This document shows positions 51,576-59,365 of a stretch of 64,000 nucleotides of DNA, one piece after another; within the stretch, counting starts at the first letter, position 1; every line of letters begins with the position of its first letter. The notes beneath the pieces were generated by a model that saw only the letters and a list, made by a program, of their open reading frames with translations, was not told the DNA's origin and did no database searches. Origin of the DNA: Seleniivibrio sp. (GTDB lineage: Bacteria > Chrysiogenota > Deferribacteres > Deferribacterales > Geovibrionaceae); contig NZ_JAJOIL010000005.1 of the NCBI RefSeq assembly GCF_021209385.1, positions 16,877 to 80,876 on the forward strand. The letters run 5' to 3'. The position numbers and the translations under genes were made by a program.

Positions 51576-53318
51576 ATGGTAAACGGTTTTTTTCTCGGCA
51601 ACGAACTGATTGCTCTTGCCGCTGTTGATTCGGGAGTTAAAAGCGCATACGCATATCCCGGAACCCCTTCAAGCGAGATACTTTTAGCTTTTTCAAAATT
51701 CGCACCGGAGCGCTATGCCCAATGGTCGCTGAATGAAAAGATAGCCCTTGAGCTTGCCGCAGGCGAAGCGATATCAGGTTCCTCCACACTCTGCTGTATG
51801 AAAATGGTGGGACTCAACGTCGCCGCCGATCCGCTTTTCAGCGTGGCATACACAGGTGTTGACGGTGCGATGGTGCTTGTGTCCGCGGACGATCCGGGAC
51901 CTTACAGCAGCCAGACGGAGCAGGACAGCCGCATGTATGCCGTAAGCGCAAAAATGCCCGTTCTCGACCCGTGCAACCCGCAGGATGCTTACCGTCTGAC
52001 AATGCTTGGATATCAGATATCCGAAAAATACCGCCTTCCCGTGATGGTCAGACCCGTTATGCGCGTCTGCCATTCCCGCCAGAATTTTGAGGCTGGCGAC
52101 GTTTCCAAGGAACCGATTCATGGACAGTTCAGTAAAAATACTCCGCGCTGGGCGGCAACACCGAAATTCCGCCGCATCCTCCATGAAAAGCTTAACAAGA
52201 ACCTTGACCTGCTCGCCGCAGAGATGGCTCCTAAAATACCGGAAAAAAGATACGACATGGCTGTTGTTGCCTCAGGCTACGCATACGCCATGGCAAAAGA
52301 CGTCATAAATGAAATGAACCTTCCCTTCGACATGATAAAGGTTGATATGCCCTTCCCTCTGGACAAACAGTTTGTCATAGAGGCGGAGATGGTATACGAC
52401 CGCATCGTCGTACTTGAAGAAACCTTCCCTGTTATCGAACATAACTTTACAATAAAGACCGTGGGCAGGTTAACGGGACTTGTACCATCCGAAGGGGAAC
52501 TTACAGTGGACATCATCGCCGATATACTTTTCAAAACGGCGGGGATGACACGCAAAACCGATAAAGCCGAAATAACCACTTCCGAGACACCTGTCCAGCT
52601 CAAACCTCGCCTCTGCGCGGGATGCGGACACAGACCCGCTTTCTATGCCATGAAGCTTGCCGCTCCCAGCGGTATCTTCCCCGGAGATATAGGCTGTTAC
52701 ACTCTCGGCGTAAACCTTGACGCAGTTGACACATGCATCTGTATGGGCGCATCCGTAACTTTTGCGGAAGCAATGAAACGCTCCAACCCGGACAGACCCG
52801 TCATATGCACCATAGGCGATTCAACATTCTTCCACACAGGTGTCGCGGGACTTACAAACGCCGTGGTCAACAGCGCTCCTATAGTCGTGGCGATACTTGA
52901 CAACGAAACCACAGCCATGACAGGCTTTCAGCCTGTACCCCACAAAACAGGCAAGCTTACTATTGAGCAGGCGTGTCAGGGTGCAGGCGTCAGGCACATA
53001 GCGAAAGTTGATCCCTATAATCTGAAAAAAGGCGTTGAAGCACTCAAACAGGCGCTTGCATACGCGCATACGGATAATTCCCCCGCAGTGGTGATCTTCA
53101 CTAAAGAATGTGTCACCAAAACCCGCTATAAAAATAAAAAAATTGCTGAAATAACAGATGCATGCACCGACTGCACCATATGCTATGAAAAGTTCGAGTG
53201 TCCGGCGATATACAGAGACAAAGCGAAACGCATGGCAAAGATTGACGAAACTGCATGCGTGGGCTGTATGGTCTGTATTCAGGTATGCCCGCAGAAAGCT
53301 ATCGGGGTGAAGAAATGA
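51576..53318 (+). CDS. iorA: Indolepyruvate (arylpyruvate):ferredoxin oxidoreductase, alpha subunit
   Basis: 580 residues from ATG 51576 (MVNGFFLGNELIALAA, SD GGTGAT). Catalyses arylpyruvate + CoA + ferredoxin to aryl-acetyl-CoA + CO2, reversibly. Layout: pyrimidine-type domain (AYAYPGTPSSEI), a central domain, a TPP-binding domain with ARLCAGCGHRPAFY-like LCAGCGHRP, GDIGCYTLG and TIGDSTFFHTG, then two 4Fe-4S motifs at the end (CTDCTICYEKFECPA and CVGCMVCIQVCPQKA). The track's longer start would read through the repeat. Coupled to iorB by an ATGA overlap. Confidence 0.93.
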   Translation: MVNGFFLGNELIALAAVDSGVKSAYAYPGTPSSEILLAFSKFAPERYAQWSLNEKIALELAAGEAISGSSTLCCMKMVGLNVAADPLFSVAYTGVDGAMVLVSADDPGPYSSQTEQDSRMYAVSAKMPVLDPCNPQDAYRLTMLGYQISEKYRLPVMVRPVMRVCHSRQNFEAGDVSKEPIHGQFSKNTPRWAATPKFRRILHEKLNKNLDLLAAEMAPKIPEKRYDMAVVASGYAYAMAKDVINEMNLPFDMIKVDMPFPLDKQFVIEAEMVYDRIVVLEETFPVIEHNFTIKTVGRLTGLVPSEGELTVDIIADILFKTAGMTRKTDKAEITTSETPVQLKPRLCAGCGHRPAFYAMKLAAPSGIFPGDIGCYTLGVNLDAVDTCICMGASVTFAEAMKRSNPDRPVICTIGDSTFFHTGVAGLTNAVVNSAPIVVAILDNETTAMTGFQPVPHKTGKLTIEQACQGAGVRHIAKVDPYNLKKGVEALKQALAYAHTDNSPAVVIFTKECVTKTRYKNKKIAEITDACTDCTICYEKFECPAIYRDKAKRMAKIDETACVGCMVCIQVCPQKAIGVKK

Positions 53319-53824
53319 TTCAGGGCGTAATTTGCGGAAAAGGCGGACAGGGTGTCATAACTCTTAATGCCATGATAGGAACTCTGGCAGCTAACATGGG
53401 AATACCTGCCGTTTCTGCGGAAACACACGGCATGGCTATGCGCGGAGGTTCAGTCGCAACATACATAAAAATAGGCGAATGTCTCAGCGCCGCAGTTGCG
53501 GAAGGTTCTGCAGATTTCATTATCAGCCTAACAAAAGACGAGGCGCTCAGAAATCTCAACTATATAAAAAAAGACGGGGTAATCATCGTAGACACGGATG
53601 AACCCTTTGACATAAGCGGAGTTAAAATAATCTCCCTGCCGGCTTCCGACATGGCGGAAAAAGAATTCGGCGGCAGGATATACGGCGGTCAGGTGCTTCT
53701 TGGCATCTTGCTCGGCTGTTTTGACGGTATTGACACCGAAAAAGCGTTGGAAATACTGGAAACAGCCCCAAAAATAAGCATCCGCGCCATAGAATACGGA
53801 GTCAGATATGCACAAACTCACTGA
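53315..53824 (+). CDS. iorB: Indolepyruvate (arylpyruvate):ferredoxin oxidoreductase, beta subunit
   Basis: 169 residues from ATG 53315, which overlaps the iorA stop (ATGA) and has GGGGTGA upstream; the track start 53255 is inside iorA. 2-oxoacid:ferredoxin oxidoreductase gamma-type domain: IQGVICGKGGQGVITLNAM and SAETHGMAMRGGSVATYIK. Forms the IOR complex with IorA. It overlaps paaK by 17 nt. Confidence 0.92.
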   Translation: MIQGVICGKGGQGVITLNAMIGTLAANMGIPAVSAETHGMAMRGGSVATYIKIGECLSAAVAEGSADFIISLTKDEALRNLNYIKKDGVIIVDTDEPFDISGVKIISLPASDMAEKEFGGRIYGGQVLLGILLGCFDGIDTEKALEILETAPKISIRAIEYGVRYAQTH

Positions 53825-55031
53825 CATACAGCTTTTAAAGCTTGGTACCACACTGCATCATATAAAAAAGGCGAACCCCTTCTATTTCCAAAGATACGAA
53901 ACGGACAGAATCACTTCATATGAAGACCTCACAAAAATGCCCTTCATCACGAAAGATATACTTCGTCAGGGATACCCCTTTGCGTATGCGTGTGCAGACA
54001 CAAAAAACTGTATGCGGATGCATATGTCAAGCGGTACCACAGGCAAACCTATTATAAACCCCATGACCGAAGGGGACGTTAACCAATGGGGCGAGATAAT
54101 GGCGCGCTGCTACACCACAGCAGGCGTAACCTGTGAGGACACAGTCCAGATAACCCCTTCGTTCGGGCTTTTCAACGGCGGTTTCGGCTTCCACTACGGC
54201 GCGGAAAGGCTGAAAAGCTTCATAATACCAATGGGTGCCGGACGCTCACTGCTCCAGCTCCAGTTCATAAAAGACCTTGAGACTACCTGCCTCTGCGCAA
54301 TCGCTTCCTATCCTCTGAGGCTTATTGAAGTTGCGAAACAGGAAGGCTTTAACTTTAAAGAGACGAAACTCCGCGTGGGCATATTCGGTGCTGAAACATG
54401 GACGGAAGGCATACGCAGGCGTATCGAAAAAGAGATGGGCATAGAGACGTTCGACATCATCGGCATGACAGAAACCGGCGGCGTGGGACTTGGAATAGAC
54501 TGCAAAGACCACAGCGGGATACACGTCTGGGACGACCATTATATTGTCGAGATAGTCGATCCGGAAACTGGCGAACCCCTGCCCGACGGTGTTGAAGGCG
54601 AAATGGTGGTGACAACGCTCACGCGTGAAGGTCTTCCGCTCATACGCTACCGCACGAGAGACATCACAAAAGTAATAAGCCGCGAACCCTGTAAATGCGG
54701 TCTGCATACGATGAAGATAGCCAGACTGAAAGGCAGAACGGACGACATGCTCAAGGTGAAAGGTGTAAACTTCTATCCGGCACAGATAGAATCCATACTG
54801 ATGGAATTCACCGAAATCGGTGAGGAATACCGGATAATACTTGATAAAAAGAAGGGCAAAGGGGATGTCACCCTAGCCGTTGAAACCAATACGATAACCG
54901 ACGACGCAAAAGACAGACTTGATACGAAGCTTTATGACTTCCTCGGATTCCGCGTGGACGTGCAGTATCTTAAACCGGGTACTCTGGAGCGCTCCGCAGG
55001 AAAAGCCATCAGGGTTGTTGATAACAGATAG
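53808..55031 (+). CDS. paaK: Phenylacetate-CoA ligase (AMP-forming)
   Basis: 407 residues, slightly shorter than the usual ~430. Adenylation motif MHMSSGTTGKPI, FGAETWTEGIRRRIEKE, DIIGMTETGG, RYRTRDITKV and the C-terminal RLKGRTDDMLKVKGVNFYP. Converts phenylacetate or another aryl acid to its CoA ester. Coupled to iorB, so aryl-acetyl-CoA is the shared intermediate: IOR plus ligase can run towards aryl-acetate release (with the ligase reversed) or towards arylpyruvate synthesis from arylacetate. The stop abuts the convergent neighbour's stop (TAGCTA), with no terminator between. Confidence 0.92.
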   Translation: MHKLTDIQLLKLGTTLHHIKKANPFYFQRYETDRITSYEDLTKMPFITKDILRQGYPFAYACADTKNCMRMHMSSGTTGKPIINPMTEGDVNQWGEIMARCYTTAGVTCEDTVQITPSFGLFNGGFGFHYGAERLKSFIIPMGAGRSLLQLQFIKDLETTCLCAIASYPLRLIEVAKQEGFNFKETKLRVGIFGAETWTEGIRRRIEKEMGIETFDIIGMTETGGVGLGIDCKDHSGIHVWDDHYIVEIVDPETGEPLPDGVEGEMVVTTLTREGLPLIRYRTRDITKVISREPCKCGLHTMKIARLKGRTDDMLKVKGVNFYPAQIESILMEFTEIGEEYRIILDKKKGKGDVTLAVETNTITDDAKDRLDTKLYDFLGFRVDVQYLKPGTLERSAGKAIRVVDNR

Positions 55032-55637
55032 CTATTTTGACGCTCTGGGCAGGTGATATCCGAACCGGAGCGTTATCATTCTTATACCGAACACAAGAAG
55101 TGCGCTTACGGTGGCATTCATGGCGGGAGCAACACCCACATGGTGCAGAACACAATAAAGCGCGCCGCCGACTATACATGCCGAGGCATATACCTCACGG
55201 GTGAGAACGAACGGAGTAGCGTTTATAAGCACGTCCCGTATCATCCCGCCCAGCGTTCCGGTCATCACTCCGAATATCATACTTCCCAGATACCCAACTC
55301 CCGCGTGGAGAGCTATGTTTATACCTATTACATTGAACACGCCGAGACCCAGCGCATCCATCCATACAAGCAGGTTATATGTCCGTTTGACGTGGCTGTG
55401 GAAAAGAAACACCACAAGCGCACCGGCAATGGACAGAAAAAGATAGTTCATATCGTTGAAAAGGAACGGAGGCACACGCCCCAGCATCGTGTCGCGAATG
55501 GTTCCGCCGCCCACAGCCGTAACAACGGCAAGGAAGCTTACACCGTAAAGATCGAGGTTTTTTCGTACTCCCGCAAGCGCACCGCTCACAGCGAATGCGA
55601 AGGTTCCAAGAAGGTCGAGTGCATATAAAAGCGTCAT
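55032..55637 (-). CDS. TRIC-like/UPF0126 membrane protein
   Basis: 201 residues, about seven membrane segments. Two repeated halves each carry the family motif: AVGGGTIRDTMLGRVPPF and GTLGGMIRDVLIN. Relatives in bacteria form trimeric cation channels (YadS/YicG group); some are proposed to be glycine transporters. Overlaps the fetB-like gene by 4 nt. Confidence 0.88.
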   Translation of the reverse strand: MTLLYALDLLGTFAFAVSGALAGVRKNLDLYGVSFLAVVTAVGGGTIRDTMLGRVPPFLFNDMNYLFLSIAGALVVFLFHSHVKRTYNLLVWMDALGLGVFNVIGINIALHAGVGYLGSMIFGVMTGTLGGMIRDVLINATPFVLTREVYASACIVGGALYCVLHHVGVAPAMNATVSALLVFGIRMITLRFGYHLPRASK

Positions 55638-56380
55638 TCATGATCTCCGGTTGCTGCCGCCATCACCATGTCGTTTCTGAACATCCGGCAGGCGAGATAT
55701 GAGGTCAGTATGTTGACCGCAAAGATCATATACATTACCACGAGCTGATATACAATAGCTTTCATAGGGGATACGCCAGCCATTAAAAGTCCGGCAGCAA
55801 GACCGGGGAGAAGCACCACGCCCAGTGATGCAATATTGTTCAGAACCGGAGTTACTCCTGCCCGCACAGCCGCCACCACAGAGTCTTTTGCAGCGACGTC
55901 CATATTAAGTCCCAGAGCCAGCATCCCCTGAATTGTCGGGATATTTGCCTTGCACTCAGCGCGCAATCTGTCCACGCTGATGCTGTGCGCGTTCATGCAG
56001 TTGCCGACCACCATGCCTGCAACGGGAAGGACGGCATTCATCTGCACAGGCACCGCCCCGCTCAGTATCACAGGCAGAAGCCCCAGCATTGAAGGAAGAT
56101 AAATTGATAGGAAACCGCGCACGATATGTCCGCCCTCGGTACGCGACCTGCCCTTTGCGGTATATGCGGCAAAAAAAGACATGAAAGCGGCGAAATATGT
56201 CACATGCCATACGTTTTCCAGACGGAAGATATATTCCAGAACAAGCCCCATGATAAACATCTGCACAACGGAACGAACCGCCGCAAAGCTTATGGATCTG
56301 TTCATATTCAGTCCAAGGCGGGATGAGGCAAAGATGGTAAACAGAAAAAAAGCTATAATCGCAATATATGAACCTGTCAT
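55634..56380 (-). CDS. FetB/YbbM-like ABC permease (UPF0014)
   Basis: 248 residues, six or seven membrane helices. Family marks: SFAAVRSVVQMFIMGLVLEYIF and AGMVVGNCMNAHSISVDRL. In E. coli FetAB exports iron. The ATPase partner (fetA) is not next to it in this window; upstream there is a 166-bp gap and the divergent sensor-kinase gene, downstream the TRIC gene. A distant fetA or a different partner must be assumed. Confidence 0.86.
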   Translation of the reverse strand: MTGSYIAIIAFFLFTIFASSRLGLNMNRSISFAAVRSVVQMFIMGLVLEYIFRLENVWHVTYFAAFMSFFAAYTAKGRSRTEGGHIVRGFLSIYLPSMLGLLPVILSGAVPVQMNAVLPVAGMVVGNCMNAHSISVDRLRAECKANIPTIQGMLALGLNMDVAAKDSVVAAVRAGVTPVLNNIASLGVVLLPGLAAGLLMAGVSPMKAIVYQLVVMYMIFAVNILTSYLACRMFRNDMVMAAATGDHE

Positions 56381-56452
56381 TTTTCCTACCTTTTGTTAAA
56401 AAAATCCACCATTAGTAAATACTTGATACTCAAATGTTTTTAAAAACTATGT

Positions 56453-56482
56453 ATTGAAATACTAACAACACGCGTCTTATTA
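56453..56482 (+). promoter_or_regulatory. Candidate promoter of sensor kinase 1
   Basis: TTGAAA (56453-56458), 18-nt spacer, TATTAT (56477-56482); each hexamer matches five of six consensus bases. About 58 nt of leader before ATG 56547. Confidence 0.5.
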
Positions 56483-56546
56483 TTGTATCATATATACATA
56501 ATATTGAGTCAATTTAACTGATTCACACTGATTGGGGGCACCTACT

Positions 56547-59273
56547 ATGCAGCCTCTCGCTTCTGCCGCATCGAAGAAACAGAAATATTACGATGCAGCA
56601 ATGATAATTTTTCTGTCTGCCGCCGGATACCTCGGAAACATTTTTAAATTCGAGATATTCTTTAACGTCGATTTCCTTTTCGGCAGTATAGCGGTAATGT
56701 ACGCCATCAAGCGCTACGGCAAGCTGGGCATAATCCCTGCCATCATAGCGTCGCTTTACACCTATACCCTCTGGAACCACCCGTATGCAATAATAATCTT
56801 CACGGCAGAGGCGGCATTTGTTGCTTTTACGCGCAGACGTGAAGAGGATATAATTATCCTTGATCTCATATACTGGCTGACTTTCGGAGCCGGCATGGTG
56901 TTCTTTTTCTATCATTACGTCATGGGGCTTCCGACCGAATCATCCCAGATAGTTATCCTTAAACAGAGCATAAACGGGATAACAAACGCGCTGTGCGGTT
57001 CGCTCATTTACCACGGACTTAACTATTTTCGTAAAGTATCCGGTTATAATTTCAGACGGATATCCTTCCGCCAGACATTTTTCAAAATAATCATGCTCAT
57101 CGCCGCCATACCTGCGCTTCTTTACGTTATCATCGGAGTCAAAATGCAGACGGTCGCTCTTACGGAAGGGCTTAAGGACAACCTCAACACCATATATAAT
57201 ACAGCATCCATATCATTCGGATCGCTCACAAAAGATGTTAACAAAAAAATAAGAATAATCGCCTCAATTGAAAAAGAGCACGAACAGCCGCGCATTGAAG
57301 ATAATATGAAAAGCATTCTGATGTCGTCTGACACCTTCACGGGCATAGGGTATGTTTCACCTGATATAAAACCGAGAGTGATCTACAGCAAGACATACGA
57401 CAAACTTTCTGAACACAGAAACGTCGATTTGAATAAAAATGCGATTTACAGGCAGGCAGCACGCTCCGGTAACGTTATCTTTTCAAATCTCCTGCCGAAC
57501 AGTCTTCAATATCCTCAGCAGAATACTGTTCTTGCTGTGAAAGCTTTGTTTGACGACAAGAACAAGCTGTCGGGTTATGTTCAGGGCAGTATAGATTTCA
57601 AAACAGTGGAAAATCTTCTGCGTTCTGTTTCACAGGATTCAAGGGTTCTGCTGACACTCTCAGACAGCCGCGGGAAAATCATAATCAGCACCGATCCGCA
57701 AAAATCACCCGGACAAAAACTCACCTTTCCGTCGGGTTCATTTGCGGAGGATTATGACAAAAGAGGCATTTTTCTTCTCACGCCCTGCCCGGCAGACAAC
57801 ATCTCTGTCATGACGAAATGGAAAAACGCCTTCTATATAAAGAAAGGTACTCTGGGAGATTCGGGGCTGACCCTGACGGCAATGGTTCCACTTTCCGCCC
57901 ATGTACAGCGGGTGAACGATATCGGATTCAGTGCGCTAAAAATAATATATATCATGATGATACTCTGTATTCTTGCCGCACTGTTCATAAGCAGACAGGT
58001 ATCGTTTCATCTTGAAACTCTGCGCAGATGCTCCAGCGAATTGCCTGAAATAGTCCATTCGGGCAGTAAGTTTTCAAGAATCAACTCGGTCTTCTCGGAA
58101 GTGTCCGAGCTTTCGGATAACTTTGTTAACATATCCGCTATGCTCTCCGCAAAGTTTTCAGAGCTTTCAAAACAAAAAGCTGAACTGGCTCTGATACTTA
58201 ATTCAATACCCATGATAATCTTTATGAAGGATATCAACAACAGATTTCTGAGCGGAAACAGTGAGGCGGCTAAAAAAATGAACGTTAAAGAAGAAGCTCT
58301 GGCAGGCAAAAAAGTGAGCGAACTTTTTCCGGAAATGGCAGATGACGTATATGAAAACGACACAAAGGTTATTACCACTAAAAAACCTTTGCTGGGTGTT
58401 ATACAGAACTACAAACTAAAAGACAGAACCCTCGTTGTCAAAACTGACAAAATACCTATACTCGACGAAAACGGGGATGTGGCGTATATACTGGTAATAT
58501 CAACGGACATCACGGATGAACATAAGGCGCAGGCAGAGAAGCAGCGTATGCTTGAAACCCTTTATCAGCAGGCAAAAATGGCGGAGATGGGCGCCATGAC
58601 AGCCGCTATCGCCCATCAGTGGAAACAGCCGCTTAATACTATAGCTCTGTTGACGCAGATACTGATTTCCGATGCAAAGGACGAAAGCGCCACAAAAGAA
58701 TCAATTCTGTCATCCACAGATATGATAATGAAAAACGTGGAATTTATGGTGCATACAGCTAAGGATTTCACCGAATATTTCAAAATCACAAAAGAGAAAC
58801 AAATGTTTCGCGCCTGTGAGACGATATCGGAAGTTTATACCCTTGTTGAGCCTCAATTCAGGAAACACAGCGTCACCGTTGATGTCCACGAACACGAGCA
58901 TTTCCTCATATACGGACTTCGCAACGAATTTAAACAGGTTTGTCTGAATATTCTGAACAACGCAAAAGACGCTCTTGTCGAACGGAATGTCGAAAACAAA
59001 AGGATAGACGTTTATTATGAAAATGATGACAATTTCAGAAAAATCATAGTACAGGACAACGCCGGAGGTATAGACCCGAAATTATTGCCTGATAAGGTAT
59101 TTGAGATATTCCAAAGCACAAAAGGTGAAAAAGGAACCGGGTTAGGACTTTATATAAGTAAGTCTATAATTGAGGAACATATGGGCGGAAAAATAACAGC
59201 TGAGAATTCGGATCATGGAGCAAAATTCACCATATTTCTTCCAATAGATCAGACAATTACGAAGGAGAATTGA
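56547..59273 (+). CDS. Membrane sensor histidine kinase 1 (MASE-like, Cache, PAS, HisKA, HATPase)
   Basis: 908 residues from ATG 56547 (GGGGG 8 nt upstream; the track's TTG is within that SD). Order: N-terminal multi-helix membrane domain (about 20-165) with FNVDFLFGSI and LWNHPYAIIIFTAEA; one more helix, a ~270-residue extracytoplasmic Cache-like sensor; a second anchor helix near 470; a PAS domain (SIPMIIFMKDINNRF); the H-box AAIAHQWKQPLN; and the ATPase domain with NILNNAKDAL, DNAGGI and GTGLGLYIS. The H-box type (HQWRQPL) is common in anaerobe and epsilon/deltaproteobacterial kinases. No response regulator is adjacent. Ligand unknown. Confidence 0.9.
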   Translation: MQPLASAASKKQKYYDAAMIIFLSAAGYLGNIFKFEIFFNVDFLFGSIAVMYAIKRYGKLGIIPAIIASLYTYTLWNHPYAIIIFTAEAAFVAFTRRREEDIIILDLIYWLTFGAGMVFFFYHYVMGLPTESSQIVILKQSINGITNALCGSLIYHGLNYFRKVSGYNFRRISFRQTFFKIIMLIAAIPALLYVIIGVKMQTVALTEGLKDNLNTIYNTASISFGSLTKDVNKKIRIIASIEKEHEQPRIEDNMKSILMSSDTFTGIGYVSPDIKPRVIYSKTYDKLSEHRNVDLNKNAIYRQAARSGNVIFSNLLPNSLQYPQQNTVLAVKALFDDKNKLSGYVQGSIDFKTVENLLRSVSQDSRVLLTLSDSRGKIIISTDPQKSPGQKLTFPSGSFAEDYDKRGIFLLTPCPADNISVMTKWKNAFYIKKGTLGDSGLTLTAMVPLSAHVQRVNDIGFSALKIIYIMMILCILAALFISRQVSFHLETLRRCSSELPEIVHSGSKFSRINSVFSEVSELSDNFVNISAMLSAKFSELSKQKAELALILNSIPMIIFMKDINNRFLSGNSEAAKKMNVKEEALAGKKVSELFPEMADDVYENDTKVITTKKPLLGVIQNYKLKDRTLVVKTDKIPILDENGDVAYILVISTDITDEHKAQAEKQRMLETLYQQAKMAEMGAMTAAIAHQWKQPLNTIALLTQILISDAKDESATKESILSSTDMIMKNVEFMVHTAKDFTEYFKITKEKQMFRACETISEVYTLVEPQFRKHSVTVDVHEHEHFLIYGLRNEFKQVCLNILNNAKDALVERNVENKRIDVYYENDDNFRKIIVQDNAGGIDPKLLPDKVFEIFQSTKGEKGTGLGLYISKSIIEEHMGGKITAENSDHGAKFTIFLPIDQTITKEN

Positions 59274-59276
59274 TAT

Positions 59277-59292
59277 TTTATCATTTGATAAA
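59277..59292. promoter_or_regulatory. 16-bp dyad between the two kinase genes
   Basis: TTTATCA-TT-TGATAAA, a perfect 7-bp inverted repeat with 2-nt centre, directly after the first kinase stop. Without a T-tract it is a poor terminator. It could be an operator for the second gene. Confidence 0.35.
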
Positions 59293-59365
59293 TTGAATAC
59301 TATCTGTTATAGATGTTATATCTTACGCAGTAAGACTTATTTGCTTTTTTTATTGGGAGCGCAAC

